DNA from: CAZEPJ01 sp964514105
GTDB lineage: Bacteria; Desulfobacterota; Desulfocorpusculales; Desulfocorpusculum
NCBI GenBank assembly: GCA_964514105.1
Contig: CAZEPJ010000021.1
Location: forward strand, 1 to 59,683
Direction: 5' to 3'
DNA length: 59,683 nucleotides
Both the position numbers and the translations under genes were made by a program. A model generated the notes under the pieces. The model ran no database searches and was not told the DNA's origin. It saw only the letters and a program-made list of their open reading frames with translations. Numbering within the stretch: position 1 is the first letter of the stretch; each line of letters opens with the position of its first letter. Shown piece after piece: positions 40,191 to 48,657 of this stretch.

Positions 40191-41589
40191 TCAGCCCCGG
40201 GCCGACATCTTGGAGAATCGAAGGAGGTTGCTCAGGATCTCCCGGGTGAGAAACTCCATGCCCTCCCTGGAGTACCGCTTGCCGAAACGCAGGAGGTCCA
40301 GGAATCGTCCGTTGGCCACGTAGAGCAACACGTAGGCCTTCAGTTTCATGAGATTCATGTACTGCAGGCTCACGCCCTCGAACTCCATGACCCGTTTCCC
40401 GAAGTGCTTGTGGCACCCGGCGACGTCCATGGAGTGCAGAACATACCCCGCCTCGCCCCTCGCCGCCAGCTCCGCGACCCGGGTCCCGGGCCAGGGCACC
40501 ATGATCCCGATGGAGATGAAATCCGTGTTGAGCTTCACCGCGAGCTCAACGGTCCTCTTGATGGAGTCCCGATCCTCGCCCGGATGGCCGAAGATGAAGA
40601 AGCCCCACGTGGCCAGGCCTTCCCTCCTTGGCCATCTTCACCGCGTCTCGCGACAACCGCACGTTGATCCCTTTTCCCGTGTCGGCGAGGATGCGATCAT
40701 CCCCGGATTCGATGCCGAAGGAGAGGGAGTAGCACCCGGAGCGCTTGAGCTTCCGGAGCATCTCCCGATCCACCACGTTCACCCGGGTCATGGCGCGCCA
40801 GCGCACCCTCGCCCCGAAGTCCCGCTCGATCATCCGGTCGAGCAGGGCCATGGCGTGGTCCCGCGGGATGCCGAAGGTCGCCCCCGAGATCTGGAACTCC
40901 TCGGGGTGGGCACGTTCGATCAGCCCCTCGACCTCCTCGATGATATCGTCCACGGGTCTGGGCCGCACGGTCTTGCCGAACAGGCGAAAGCAGAACGAGC
41001 AGTCGAACGGACATCCCCTCGACACCGCCACGAAGTACGCCTTGCCGGGGGGAAGGAGGTCCCACGCAGGCTTGCCCAGTCGGGAGAGATCCGGCATGAG
41101 GGGCCGGGCCGGGTTGACCGTGATCCCTCCGGACGCCTCCCGATAGGCCACGCCAGCAATGCCCGCCAAGGACCGCCCCGTCTGGACCGCCTGGCACACC
41201 GCCAGGAACGTCTCCTCCCCCTCGCCGAACGCCGCCGCGTCAAATGCCCCGAAGCGCGCCAGCGTGTCTGCGGGCGCCGCCGAGCTGTGGGCCCCTCCGA
41301 CCACCAGGAGCGCCCGGGGGCACTTCCTCCTGAGCTCCTCGGCCAGCCGGCCGGCCAGACCGATGTCCATGGACGTGGCCGTGATGCCTATCACGCGCGC
41401 CTCGGCATCGACGCGCTTCACGGTCTCCGGGATGCCCAGCCCTTCGAGCTTGGCGTCCACAAGCCGCGGGGTGAACCCCGCCCCACGGAGATAACCCGCC
41501 AGCGTGGCCAGGGCGATGGACGGCATGCCGCGTGTGGGCGTCGAAAACGTCCTTTTGAAAAGCGGGGTCTCCACCAGATAGACGCTCAT
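40191..41589 (-). CDS. B12-binding radical SAM protein, interrupted by a frameshift
   Basis: A radical SAM enzyme of about 465 residues if one extra base is removed. The N-terminus (MSVYLVETPLFKR) leads a B12-binding domain (GAGFTPRLVDAKLEGLG, VIGITATSMDIGLAGRLAEE, VVGGAHSSAAP). The radical SAM centre CPFDCSFCF (CxxxCxxC) follows, then ISGATFGIPRDH and LSFGIESGDD. At 40622-40624 a run of three C adds one base: the frame reads VKMAKEGRPGHV and stops soon, while the other frame continues LATWGFFIFGHPGEDRDSIK to the normal end at 40191. All motifs are otherwise intact, so this may be a sequencing error or a very recent mutation. Good ribosome site CAGGAG before 41589. Substrate unknown. Confidence 0.75.
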
Positions 41590-41700
41590 GCGTTCTCCTG
41601 ATTGGGAAGACCGCTCTCCAGACACGCCGGGCCCGGACGGCAGACAGGACGGCCTTTCGACGCCCTGCAATCGTCGCCAAAGGCCCCCGCGCCCGGAGGC

Positions 41701-42165
41701 CTACTCCCAGCCGTACACGTACTTGTCCTTGGGATTGCGGGTGACGAAGACCGGGCACGGCGCGTGGCGGATGACCTTCTCGGCCACGCTCCCGAGCATG
41801 ACGTGGGCCAGGCCCGTTCGCCCGTGGGTGGCGATGACGATGACGTCCACGCCCAGTTCCTTGGCCTTCTCCACGATGACGAAGGACGGATGGCCGATCT
41901 CCAGCATGGTCTCCACCGGCACCCTGGCCTTGATGCCCGATGGGATGACGCTCTCCAGATCCGCCTTGGCCTGGGCGATCATCTTTTCCTGGAAGGACTC
42001 GAAGTCCGCGATGTGTCCCCGCAAAGAGGGATGCACCGGCTCCATCACGTGGAGCACGTAGAGCCGGGTCTTGTACTCCTCGGCCATCGACGCCCCGAAC
42101 TTGGCGGCCAGGATCGACTCCTTGGAGAAATCCACGGGGACCAACACGCCTTGAATGGAAATCAT
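41701..42165 (-). CDS. Universal stress protein (UspA family)
   Basis: A 154-residue UspA-type protein. The N-terminus VLVPVDFSKESILAAKFGAS carries the ATP-binding aspartate, and the nucleotide loop GRTGLAHVMLGSVAEKVIRH matches G-2x-G-9x-G(S), so ATP binding is expected. HAPCPVFVTRNP is the usual last strand. Such dimers accumulate in stress or growth arrest. GAGGTGAGCG precedes the ATG at 42165. A TATACT-like -10 on the minus strand (complement of 42185-42190), without a clear -35, lies just inside the end of the upstream gene and could give its own transcript. Downstream lies the radical SAM gene at 111 bases. Confidence 0.9.
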   Translation of the reverse strand: MISIQGVLVPVDFSKESILAAKFGASMAEEYKTRLYVLHVMEPVHPSLRGHIADFESFQEKMIAQAKADLESVIPSGIKARVPVETMLEIGHPSFVIVEKAKELGVDVIVIATHGRTGLAHVMLGSVAEKVIRHAPCPVFVTRNPKDKYVYGWE

Positions 42166-42182
42166 CGCTCACCTCCGTGCCG

Positions 42183-42974
42183 TCAGTATACGCCGTCGGG
42201 AAACGTGTTCACCGCCGCGTTGACACCAACCTCCTTGATCATCCCCGGCTTCTGCCACGGCCGCCCCAGGATCCCGTCGTGGATGGCCCAACTCCTTCCG
42301 CGGATGCTCGTCTCCATGCCCGGCCGGCGAAAGGGCGTGGAGCCGTTGAGCTTTCCGTACAGGACCCCCCGAGGTGCCCGGAACTCCGCATCGATCCACG
42401 TCATCTCGTCCTGCCACGAGCGAAACTGATACCCCAGACCGTGCCGCTCGTACACGATGGCGTTGTGGTACGCCAAGGCCTCGCAATAGATCCACCGCTT
42501 GTCGATGCGCCGCAGGAACTCCTCGAATCCCTCCAAGACCTCAGTGACCCATCTGAGGCCCCGCCGCACCTGACCGGGGGCCAGGCCCGCAGCCATGGCC
42601 CTGAGCTCTTCCTCGACGTTGCGCCGGCCCGCGAACAAGTCCGCGGGAATCCTCCCGTACTGATCCAGGTCCACCTGAAACCGTTCGGATGCAGGGTCGT
42701 TGATGTTCAACCCCAGGACCTCGACCCCGTCTTCCCCGTACTCCTGCACGAAGATCGAGTAGATGGGGTCCTGCTGCTCGTCGGGGTTGGTGATCCGGAC
42801 GTTGAGCATCCGGCCTTGATTCCGATAAAAGACGCGAAGCCTGAGACGCCCCTGCCCATCCTGGAAGGTCTCCGGATCGATCCCGAATCGTCGAAAACAG
42901 TCCCCGGGGATCATCGCCCGAAACAGGTCGAACCATTGGGGTTCGGGCAATGCCCGGATCTCGCCAATCCACAT
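42183..42974 (-). CDS. Hypothetical protein, unknown family
   Basis: A 263-residue soluble protein with no signal peptide or membrane helix. It begins WIGEIRALPEPQWFDLFRAM and has a beta-rich middle (LRLRVFYRNQGRMLNVRITN, PIYSIFVQEYGEDGVEVLGL), then helical stretches (VRRGLRWVTEVLEGFEEFL) and an aromatic C-terminal third (WIYCEALAYHNAIVYERHGL, YQFRSWQDEMTWIDAEFRA). I do not recognise it. The start at 42974 is chosen because a good promoter (43016-43044) lies directly upstream; a TTG at 43016 would fall inside that promoter. It is divergent from the UDP-sulfoquinovose-synthase-like gene, sharing a 190-base control region. Confidence 0.6.
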   Translation of the reverse strand: MWIGEIRALPEPQWFDLFRAMIPGDCFRRFGIDPETFQDGQGRLRLRVFYRNQGRMLNVRITNPDEQQDPIYSIFVQEYGEDGVEVLGLNINDPASERFQVDLDQYGRIPADLFAGRRNVEEELRAMAAGLAPGQVRRGLRWVTEVLEGFEEFLRRIDKRWIYCEALAYHNAIVYERHGLGYQFRSWQDEMTWIDAEFRAPRGVLYGKLNGSTPFRRPGMETSIRGRSWAIHDGILGRPWQKPGMIKEVGVNAAVNTFPDGVY

Positions 42975-43015
42975 GAAGAGGGACCTTTTCGCCCAGGATC
43001 TCCATAGCTTGCACA

Positions 43016-43044
43016 ACGCTAGCAGACCCCTCCCGAGGTGTCAA
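43016..43044 (-). promoter_or_regulatory. Candidate promoter for the hypothetical gene at 42183-42974
   Basis: Minus strand perfect TTGACA (complement of 43039-43044), 17 bases, TAGCGT (complement of 43016-43021). Its -35 is only 14 bases from the -35 of the opposite promoter at 43059. Confidence 0.5.
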
Positions 43045-43058
43045 CTGCTCGGGCCGCA

Positions 43059-43087
43059 TTGACAACGGGGCGCCCCGCCGATAAAGT
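43059..43087 (+). promoter_or_regulatory. Promoter of the glycan cluster with a palindrome in the spacer
   Basis: Perfect TTGACA (43059-43064), 17 bases, TAAAGT (43082-43087). The spacer contains a perfect 12-base palindrome CGGGGCGCCCCG at 43066-43077, centred between the two boxes, where a repressor or a MerR-like activator would bind. The leader to 43168 is about 75 bases. Confidence 0.6.
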
Positions 43088-43167
43088 ACTGGCTCTCAAG
43101 AAGCCGGTCCGCGCCCGGAGCCCCGGTGGCCGAGGCGCAGGACGGGGGAACGGGGGAAGCAGCGCGG

Positions 43168-44352
43168 ATGAAGATCCTGATCGCGGGCGTGGACGGCTAT
43201 CTCGGATGGTCCCTGGGCATGTATCTCACCGCCAGGGGCCACGAGGTCCTCGGACTGGACAACTACATGCGACGGGACTGGGTGGCCGAGGTGGGTTCCC
43301 AGTCGGCGACTCCCATTCGCCGCATGACCGAACGGCTGGAGGCCTTCCGCGACCGCTTCGGAACCAATCTGGAGTTCCGCCGGGGGGATCTGCGGGACTA
43401 CAACCTGGTCTGGAACCTGTTTCGGAGCTTCCGACCGGAGGCCGTGGTGCATCTGGGGGAGATGCCCTCCGCCCCGTACAGCATGATGGATGTCAGCCAC
43501 GCGGTCTTCACCCAGACCAACAACATCGTGGGGACCCTCAACCTGCTCCATGCCATGCGCGACATCTGTCCCGAGGCCCACCTGCTCAAGCTCGGCACCA
43601 TGGGCGAGTACGGAACGCCCAACATCCCCATCCCCGAGGGCACCTTCACCATCGAGTATCGCGGCAGGACGGACACCCTTCCCTTTCCCCGCCAGGCGGC
43701 CAGTTGGTATCACCAGAGCAAGGTGCACGACAGCCACAATGTCATGATGGCGTGCCATCTGTGGGGCCTGCGTTCCACGGACATCATGCAGGGGGTCGTG
43801 TACGGGACGCGCATTGACGAGATGGGCGACGACGAGCGCCTCCTCACCCGCTTCGACTTCGACCAGTGCTTCGGGACGGCCATCAACCGGTTCTGCGCCC
43901 AGGCCGTGGTGGGACATCCGTTGTCACCCTACGGCCGGGGCCACCAGAAGCGCGGCTTCCTGCCCCTGAGGGATTCCATGCAGTGTCTCACCCTGGCCCT
44001 GGAGAACCCGCCCGAGAGGGGCGAGTACCGAGTTTTCAACCAGTTCGAGGAGGTCTACGACCTGACCGAGCTGGCCCAGAAGGTGCAGAAGATCGCAGCC
44101 ACCATGGGGCTGGAGGTGGTCATCCGGGCCGTGGAGAACCCCCGCAAGGAGCTGGAGGAGCATTACTACGCGCCCGACCACGAGAAGCTGATCAAGTTGG
44201 GATACCAGCCCACCCACGACATGGAGCGCGAACTCGGGATCATGCTGGCCGACCTCCAGCGCTATCGCCATCGCATCGAGGCGCGGCGCTACGCCCTGGT
44301 CCCGGACATCCGATGGGACGGCCGGCGGGAGAAGGTGCAGTTCCTGAGCTGA
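43168..44352 (+). CDS. UDP-sulfoquinovose synthase-like NAD-dependent epimerase/dehydratase
   Basis: A 394-residue short-chain dehydrogenase/reductase of extended type, the length of SQD1/SqdB. The NAD motif is ILIAGVDGYLGWSLGMYL; catalytic elements are LKLGTMGEYGTPNIPIPEG (Thr) and YHQSKVHDSHN (Tyr and Lys). Other SQD1-typical phrases are RTDTLPFPRQAASWYHQSK, QGVVYGTRIDE, FGTAINRFCAQAVVGHPLSP, RGFLPLRDSMQC and EYRVFNQFEEVYDLTELA. SQD1 makes UDP-sulfoquinovose from UDP-glucose and sulfite. No sulfolipid transferase (SqdX/SqdD) is nearby; instead glycosyltransferases follow in the same direction, so the product may enter a surface glycan. The final chemistry is inferred from similarity only. 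Confidence 0.82.
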   Translation: MKILIAGVDGYLGWSLGMYLTARGHEVLGLDNYMRRDWVAEVGSQSATPIRRMTERLEAFRDRFGTNLEFRRGDLRDYNLVWNLFRSFRPEAVVHLGEMPSAPYSMMDVSHAVFTQTNNIVGTLNLLHAMRDICPEAHLLKLGTMGEYGTPNIPIPEGTFTIEYRGRTDTLPFPRQAASWYHQSKVHDSHNVMMACHLWGLRSTDIMQGVVYGTRIDEMGDDERLLTRFDFDQCFGTAINRFCAQAVVGHPLSPYGRGHQKRGFLPLRDSMQCLTLALENPPERGEYRVFNQFEEVYDLTELAQKVQKIAATMGLEVVIRAVENPRKELEEHYYAPDHEKLIKLGYQPTHDMERELGIMLADLQRYRHRIEARRYALVPDIRWDGRREKVQFLS

Positions 44353-44423
44353 GCGCATCCGGCGGGATGCGGTGCCTCCGGCGGTCGAGATGAGCGGGAA
44401 CGGCGCGCTCCGAACCCACTGGC

Positions 44424-45596
44424 GTGAGAGGGCGTTTGGCGGTCACCGACTGGATGGCGGGGCTTTACTGGCTGGCCTTGGCGGCCCTGGTCCACACATG
44501 GGGGCTCTACGGCCTGCTGTTGTGGGTCTGGTCGCGGCTCAGGTCTCCTGTGCCCGCCACCCCCGTCCCCTGTGCGACCCGGACCATCTCCGTCATCATC
44601 GCGGCCCACAATGAGCAAGACGCCATCGCCCGGCGCGTGGAGGACCTGACGGCCCTGCGCGGCGCCCCGGCGCAGATGGAGATCCTCGTGGCCTCGGACG
44701 GCTCCACGGACCAGACCTGCGCCGTGGTGCGCGCCCTGCAGCCGGCCGGCGTCCGGCTCCGCCTCCTGGAGTTTGCGGAACATCAGGGGCGTGCTGCCGT
44801 CCACAATGCCGCAGCCCGCGAGGCGCGGGGAGATATCCTGGTCTTCACCGACGCCGAGACGCGGTTCCACGAGGCCTTCCTGGAGCACATCCTGCCTCAC
44901 TTCGCCGACTCCCGGGTGGCCGCCGTGAGCGGCAGGATCTCGTACGTGAACGAGGCTGACTCGGCCATCACGGTCTCGGCGGGTCTTTACTGGACCCTGG
45001 AGGAGAGGCTGCGGGTCTGGGAGAGTCGGCTGGGCATCCTCGCCTTCGGCACCGGGGCCGCCTTCTGCATGCGGCGGGACTGCTACGTCCCCATGGTCCG
45101 GGCCCATGACGACGTGGACTATGCCGAGACCCTGGCCCTGGTGGGCCGGGGCATGCGGGTGCAGTACGAACCCAGGGCGGTGGCGTACGACCGCATCGCG
45201 GCGCAGGTGGCCCCGACCCACCGGGCCCGGGCGCGGAGGACCTCCATGGCCTTCCGCAGCATACTGGACGGCATCCTGGCCCACCGCCTCTGGAGGCGGC
45301 CGGGGATCCTCTTCTCCGTGGTCTCCCACAAGCTCCTGCGCCACGTCTCCCCGGCCCTCATGGTCCTGCTCCTGCTGTGCAACGCGGCCCTCTGGACCCG
45401 GGGCAGTTGGTATCGGGCGACCCTGATCTTCCAGGCCGGTTTCGCCCTCGTGGCCCTGGCCGGGGGCCTGGCCCAGCGATGGGGCTGGCGGCCGCCCCCC
45501 CTTGCCGTCCCGTTTGCGTTCGTGCTCCTGAACTTCAGCCGGCTGGCGGGGCTCATGGGGGGGCTGTTCCGAAAGCCCCCGTCGACCTACCGGTAA
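44424..45596 (+). CDS. Membrane-associated GT2 glycosyltransferase
   Basis: A 390-residue processive-type or membrane GT2 enzyme. After an N-terminal helix (GLYWLALAALVHTWGLYGLL) comes the GT-A domain: TISVIIAAHNEQDAIARRVE, LVASDGSTDQT, the metal motif region ILVFTDAETRF, GTGAAFCMRRDC and a D-rich AHDDVDYAETLALVGRG. The C-terminal 110 residues contain three or four helices (LRHVSPALMVLLLLCNAALW). It transfers a sugar from a nucleotide donor at the inner membrane. GTG at 44424 is taken as start; ATG at 44454 is possible. It follows the sulfoquinovose-synthase-like gene by 71 bases and precedes the initiating sugar transferase. Confidence 0.85.
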   Translation: MRGRLAVTDWMAGLYWLALAALVHTWGLYGLLLWVWSRLRSPVPATPVPCATRTISVIIAAHNEQDAIARRVEDLTALRGAPAQMEILVASDGSTDQTCAVVRALQPAGVRLRLLEFAEHQGRAAVHNAAAREARGDILVFTDAETRFHEAFLEHILPHFADSRVAAVSGRISYVNEADSAITVSAGLYWTLEERLRVWESRLGILAFGTGAAFCMRRDCYVPMVRAHDDVDYAETLALVGRGMRVQYEPRAVAYDRIAAQVAPTHRARARRTSMAFRSILDGILAHRLWRRPGILFSVVSHKLLRHVSPALMVLLLLCNAALWTRGSWYRATLIFQAGFALVALAGGLAQRWGWRPPPLAVPFAFVLLNFSRLAGLMGGLFRKPPSTYR

Positions 45597-45609
45597 GGGG
45601 TGGAGAGCC

Positions 45610-47019
45610 GTGTGGGCGTACCTGCGCAATCGTTCCGTGCACGGGATCCTCCTTCTCGTGGTGGTGGATATCTGCATCCTGACCCTGGCCATGTACGGCG
45701 GGTACGTGATCCGGCACTCGGCCAGGACCCTGTCCCTCTCCCTGGACCTGGCATTTGAGAAGGCCAACCCGTTTCTCGTGGTCGCCGTCATGTCCCACGT
45801 GGCCTTCGCCTATGTGCACGGCCTGTACGCCCGCACCCAGCCCGACCACCCCATGCGGCTCCTCCTGTCCGTGGCATTCGCCATCGGCGGTTCCACGGCC
45901 TGGCTCATGTTCCTGCAGTTCTTCGTGCCGGGCTACTGGATCGGGCGGGTGGTCCTGGCCATCCAGGTACCCCTGTGCATCGCGGCCCTGTACGGGTGGC
46001 GCCTCCTGTACTTCCGCAGCAACCTGTCCCGGCTTCCCAAGAGACGCCTGGCCTTGGTGGGGCCCGCCCCCCTCATCGCGCAGTTCATCCAGGAGGCCGC
46101 CGCACCCCTGGCCACCCGCTACCGCATCCACGCCGTCTGTCCCACCCAGCCGCCGTCCGCCGTTGCGCCCATGGCCCTGCCGCCCGGCGCTGCCTCCTGT
46201 GCCTCGGTGGCGGACCTCCTGGACGACCCCCAACTGGAGGCCGTGGCCTTCCGGTTCCAGGATCCCGGTCTGGGCGATGCCGAGATCCAGGCCCTCCTCC
46301 ATCGCGCCTGCGAGGGGTTGGAGATCAGCGACCTGGTCACCCTCTTCAAGGGCGTGACGGGCAAGGTGCCGCTGCGCTACCTCGACCCCCTGTGGCTCCT
46401 GTCCTATGCGGGGATTCAGGGCGGGCCCACCCCCGGATACCTCAAGATCAAGCGCCTGCTGGATCTGGTGGTGGCCTCCCTGGCCCTCTTCATGGCCCTC
46501 CCCGTCATGATCCCCCTGGCCGTGCTGGTGCGCCTGGACAGCCGGGGCCCCGTCCTGTTCCGCCAGGAGCGTCTGGGCCGGTTCCGCCGCCCCTTCCTGT
46601 GCCTGAAGTTTCGAACCATGGTGGACCGGGCGGAGGAGCAGACCGGTCCCGTCTGGTCGGCGCCCCACGACCCCCGGATCACCCGGGTCGGCCGCTGGCT
46701 CCGGCAGCTGCGCCTGGACGAGCTGCCGCAGCTCATCAACGTGATCCGCGGCGACATGAGCCTCATCGGCCCGCGCCCCATCCGGGCCCACTTCGCCGAC
46801 CAGATCTCCCGCCGGATGCCCTTGTACGAGCTCCGTTTCGCATTGAAGCCGGGCCTCACCGGGTGGGCCCAGGTCAACCACCCCTATGCCGACAGCGACG
46901 GAGCCCAGATGGAGAAGTTCGAGTACGAGCTCTTTTACATCCAGAACGCCTCCCTGTTCCTGGACGGCTTGATCCTGCTCATGACCCTGCGCACCCTGTT
47001 CGAGCGAAAGGGACAGTGA
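45610..47019 (+). CDS. Polyprenyl-phosphate sugar transferase (initiating glycosyltransferase)
   Basis: A 469-residue membrane enzyme that transfers a sugar phosphate onto the lipid carrier and starts glycan synthesis. The N-terminal half has four or five helices (ILLLVVVDICILTLAMYGGY and others) and a CoA-binding-like domain. The C-terminal bacterial sugar-transferase domain is complete: KRLLDLVVASLALFMALPVM, SRGPVLFRQERLGRFRRPF, LKFRTMVDRAEEQ, RQLRLDELPQLINVIRGDMS, LIGPRPIRAHFADQ and KPGLTGWAQVNH. It starts with GTG at 45610, 13 bases after the GT2 stop. Its presence identifies the locus as a lipid-linked polysaccharide or glycan pathway. Confidence 0.93.
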   Translation: MWAYLRNRSVHGILLLVVVDICILTLAMYGGYVIRHSARTLSLSLDLAFEKANPFLVVAVMSHVAFAYVHGLYARTQPDHPMRLLLSVAFAIGGSTAWLMFLQFFVPGYWIGRVVLAIQVPLCIAALYGWRLLYFRSNLSRLPKRRLALVGPAPLIAQFIQEAAAPLATRYRIHAVCPTQPPSAVAPMALPPGAASCASVADLLDDPQLEAVAFRFQDPGLGDAEIQALLHRACEGLEISDLVTLFKGVTGKVPLRYLDPLWLLSYAGIQGGPTPGYLKIKRLLDLVVASLALFMALPVMIPLAVLVRLDSRGPVLFRQERLGRFRRPFLCLKFRTMVDRAEEQTGPVWSAPHDPRITRVGRWLRQLRLDELPQLINVIRGDMSLIGPRPIRAHFADQISRRMPLYELRFALKPGLTGWAQVNHPYADSDGAQMEKFEYELFYIQNASLFLDGLILLMTLRTLFERKGQ

Positions 47020-47022
47020 GAC

Positions 47023-48552
47023 ATGGCCCCCCCTCTCAACGACCCTGGGACCTGGGATCGCCGAGACGCCCTCGCCCTGGGGGGTCTGGCCCTCCTGGCG
47101 ATCCTGCTGCGGCTCCCCCACTGGGTGGCGCCCTACGTCATCAACCTGGACGCCATTCACTACGTGGATGCAGCCAAAGCCGCGTCCCAGGGACGGGTGC
47201 TGGACGGTCTCCTGGCCAGCCACGCGTCCGTCTTTCCCCTGCTCATTGCCGTGGTTCAACCGCTGGTGGGGGACTGGGTGACGGCGGGCCGTCTCTTCCC
47301 CTCCATCTTCGGCGTGCTCACGGTGGCCCCGTACTATCTCCTGTCCAGGCAGATCGTGGGGCGGTCCCATGGTTGGATCCCGGTTCTCCTGTACGTCCTG
47401 TCCCCCACCGTGGTCACGGTCTCGGTGGACGTGGTCCGGGAGCCCCTGGCGTGGTTTTTTCTGGCCTGGGCCCTCTGGTCCCTGGTGAAGGGTCTGGCCG
47501 CCGGGGGCATGGGCCTGGTGTTTCTCTCGGGTCTCCTCGGCCTGGTGCTCGTCTCGGTTCGCATGGATGGCCTGGTATTCGTGGGGGCGGCAGCCCTCTT
47601 CGCCCTGTACAAGGGCATCCGGTCCCACGCCCTCCTCCGAGGCCTCATGCACGTCCTGTGGATCGCCATGCCCACTGCCCTGGCCGTGGGCGCGGTCCTC
47701 ATGGCCGCGCCCGACGCCGCCCGGGACGGCGACCTCCTGGAGTGGGGCGCGTACCAGCGCCAGGCCAGGAGCGCCGTGTCCTCCCCCGCGGCCATGGAGG
47801 AGGAGATCGAGCGCCTCATGACCCTTACCCCCCAGCGGCGGGTGCGCAACCTGCTGGCCGTGGCCTGGGAGGACCGCAGGGTCCTGGCGGCCTGGGAGTT
47901 CCTGCGACATCTGGTGGCCGCCGCCCATCCCCTGTCCTTCCTCCTGGTGCTGGCAGGGGTCCTGCACCCGGCCCTGTGGCGAAGGGGACAGTGGCACCTC
48001 CCGGCGGCCCTCGCCGCGGTATGGATCATGGCGACCTACGCCCGCGTGGCCGGGACCTTCGCCATCGGCAAACGGCACCTGATCCCCCTGGTCATGATGG
48101 GGTATCTGTTCGGGGCGTGGGGCTTTGCATGGATTTGCCGGGCCGCGGCCCACCGCTGGCCTCGGTTCACCGCACGGCAGGCCTCGGTGGTGCTGGCGCT
48201 GCTGCTCCTGGTGGCCACGGCCCCCAAGGCCGTGCAGCCCGGCCGGGGGGACAAGCTGGCCCGTCGGCAGGCCGGGGAGTGGATCGCCACCTTGAACATT
48301 CCGTCCCCGCGCCTGGTGACGGACCACGGCCATGTGGCTTTCTACGCCGGCGGTCGGGCCGTCTCCGTGGCGGCGTTCCTGGCCCATCCCCATGGCGACG
48401 CCGACCTCCTGGTGTTGGAGGAGGAAGCTGGAAAACGGCCCGCGGCCCATGAGACCCTCCCGGCCCTGGAGGGCCGGGGGTGGCGGCCGGAACCGTTGCG
48501 GAGTTTCCGAGCGGGTCGCGCCGCAGTGACGGTCTACGCCCTTGGGCGCTGA
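47023..48552 (+). CDS. GT39-type (ArnT/PMT-like) membrane glycosyltransferase
   Basis: A 509-residue polytopic protein with about ten helices. The first periplasmic loop has the acidic motif region APYVINLDAIHYVDAAKAAS, the catalytic area of GT39/ArnT-type enzymes that use lipid-linked sugars. Helices such as VFPLLIAVVQPLVGDWV, APYYLLSRQIVG and PVLLYVLSPTVVTVSVDVVR follow in family order. The C-terminal 130 residues are soluble and extracytoplasmic. It probably transfers a sugar from undecaprenyl phosphate to a glycan, lipid or protein acceptor outside the membrane. It starts four bases past the preceding stop, so it is in the same operon. Confidence 0.78.
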   Translation: MAPPLNDPGTWDRRDALALGGLALLAILLRLPHWVAPYVINLDAIHYVDAAKAASQGRVLDGLLASHASVFPLLIAVVQPLVGDWVTAGRLFPSIFGVLTVAPYYLLSRQIVGRSHGWIPVLLYVLSPTVVTVSVDVVREPLAWFFLAWALWSLVKGLAAGGMGLVFLSGLLGLVLVSVRMDGLVFVGAAALFALYKGIRSHALLRGLMHVLWIAMPTALAVGAVLMAAPDAARDGDLLEWGAYQRQARSAVSSPAAMEEEIERLMTLTPQRRVRNLLAVAWEDRRVLAAWEFLRHLVAAAHPLSFLLVLAGVLHPALWRRGQWHLPAALAAVWIMATYARVAGTFAIGKRHLIPLVMMGYLFGAWGFAWICRAAAHRWPRFTARQASVVLALLLLVATAPKAVQPGRGDKLARRQAGEWIATLNIPSPRLVTDHGHVAFYAGGRAVSVAAFLAHPHGDADLLVLEEEAGKRPAAHETLPALEGRGWRPEPLRSFRAGRAAVTVYALGR

Positions 48553-48657
48553 GGGGGATCACTGGCGGGGGGAGGCGCAGCGGCCTTGGGGAGCCGGGAG
48601 CAAGCAGGGGCGTCGGATCGCTTGGCGACCCGCGGGATGCCGGGGTGAGGTCGGAAG

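Noticed and set aside
43126..43167. Upstream start for the sulfoquinovose-synthase-like gene (14 extra residues)
   Set aside because: The NAD-binding strand of this family begins directly at the ATG at 43168; the extra residues are unlike any homologue.
45553..48450. A 965-codon minus-strand frame opposite the sugar transferase and GT39 genes
   Set aside because: High-GC antisense shadow, rich in Gly, Gln, His and Pro with no domain signal; the opposite strand has clear families.
45975..48452. An 825-codon plus-strand frame within the same region
   Set aside because: Proline/arginine-rich shadow of the two real genes in another frame.
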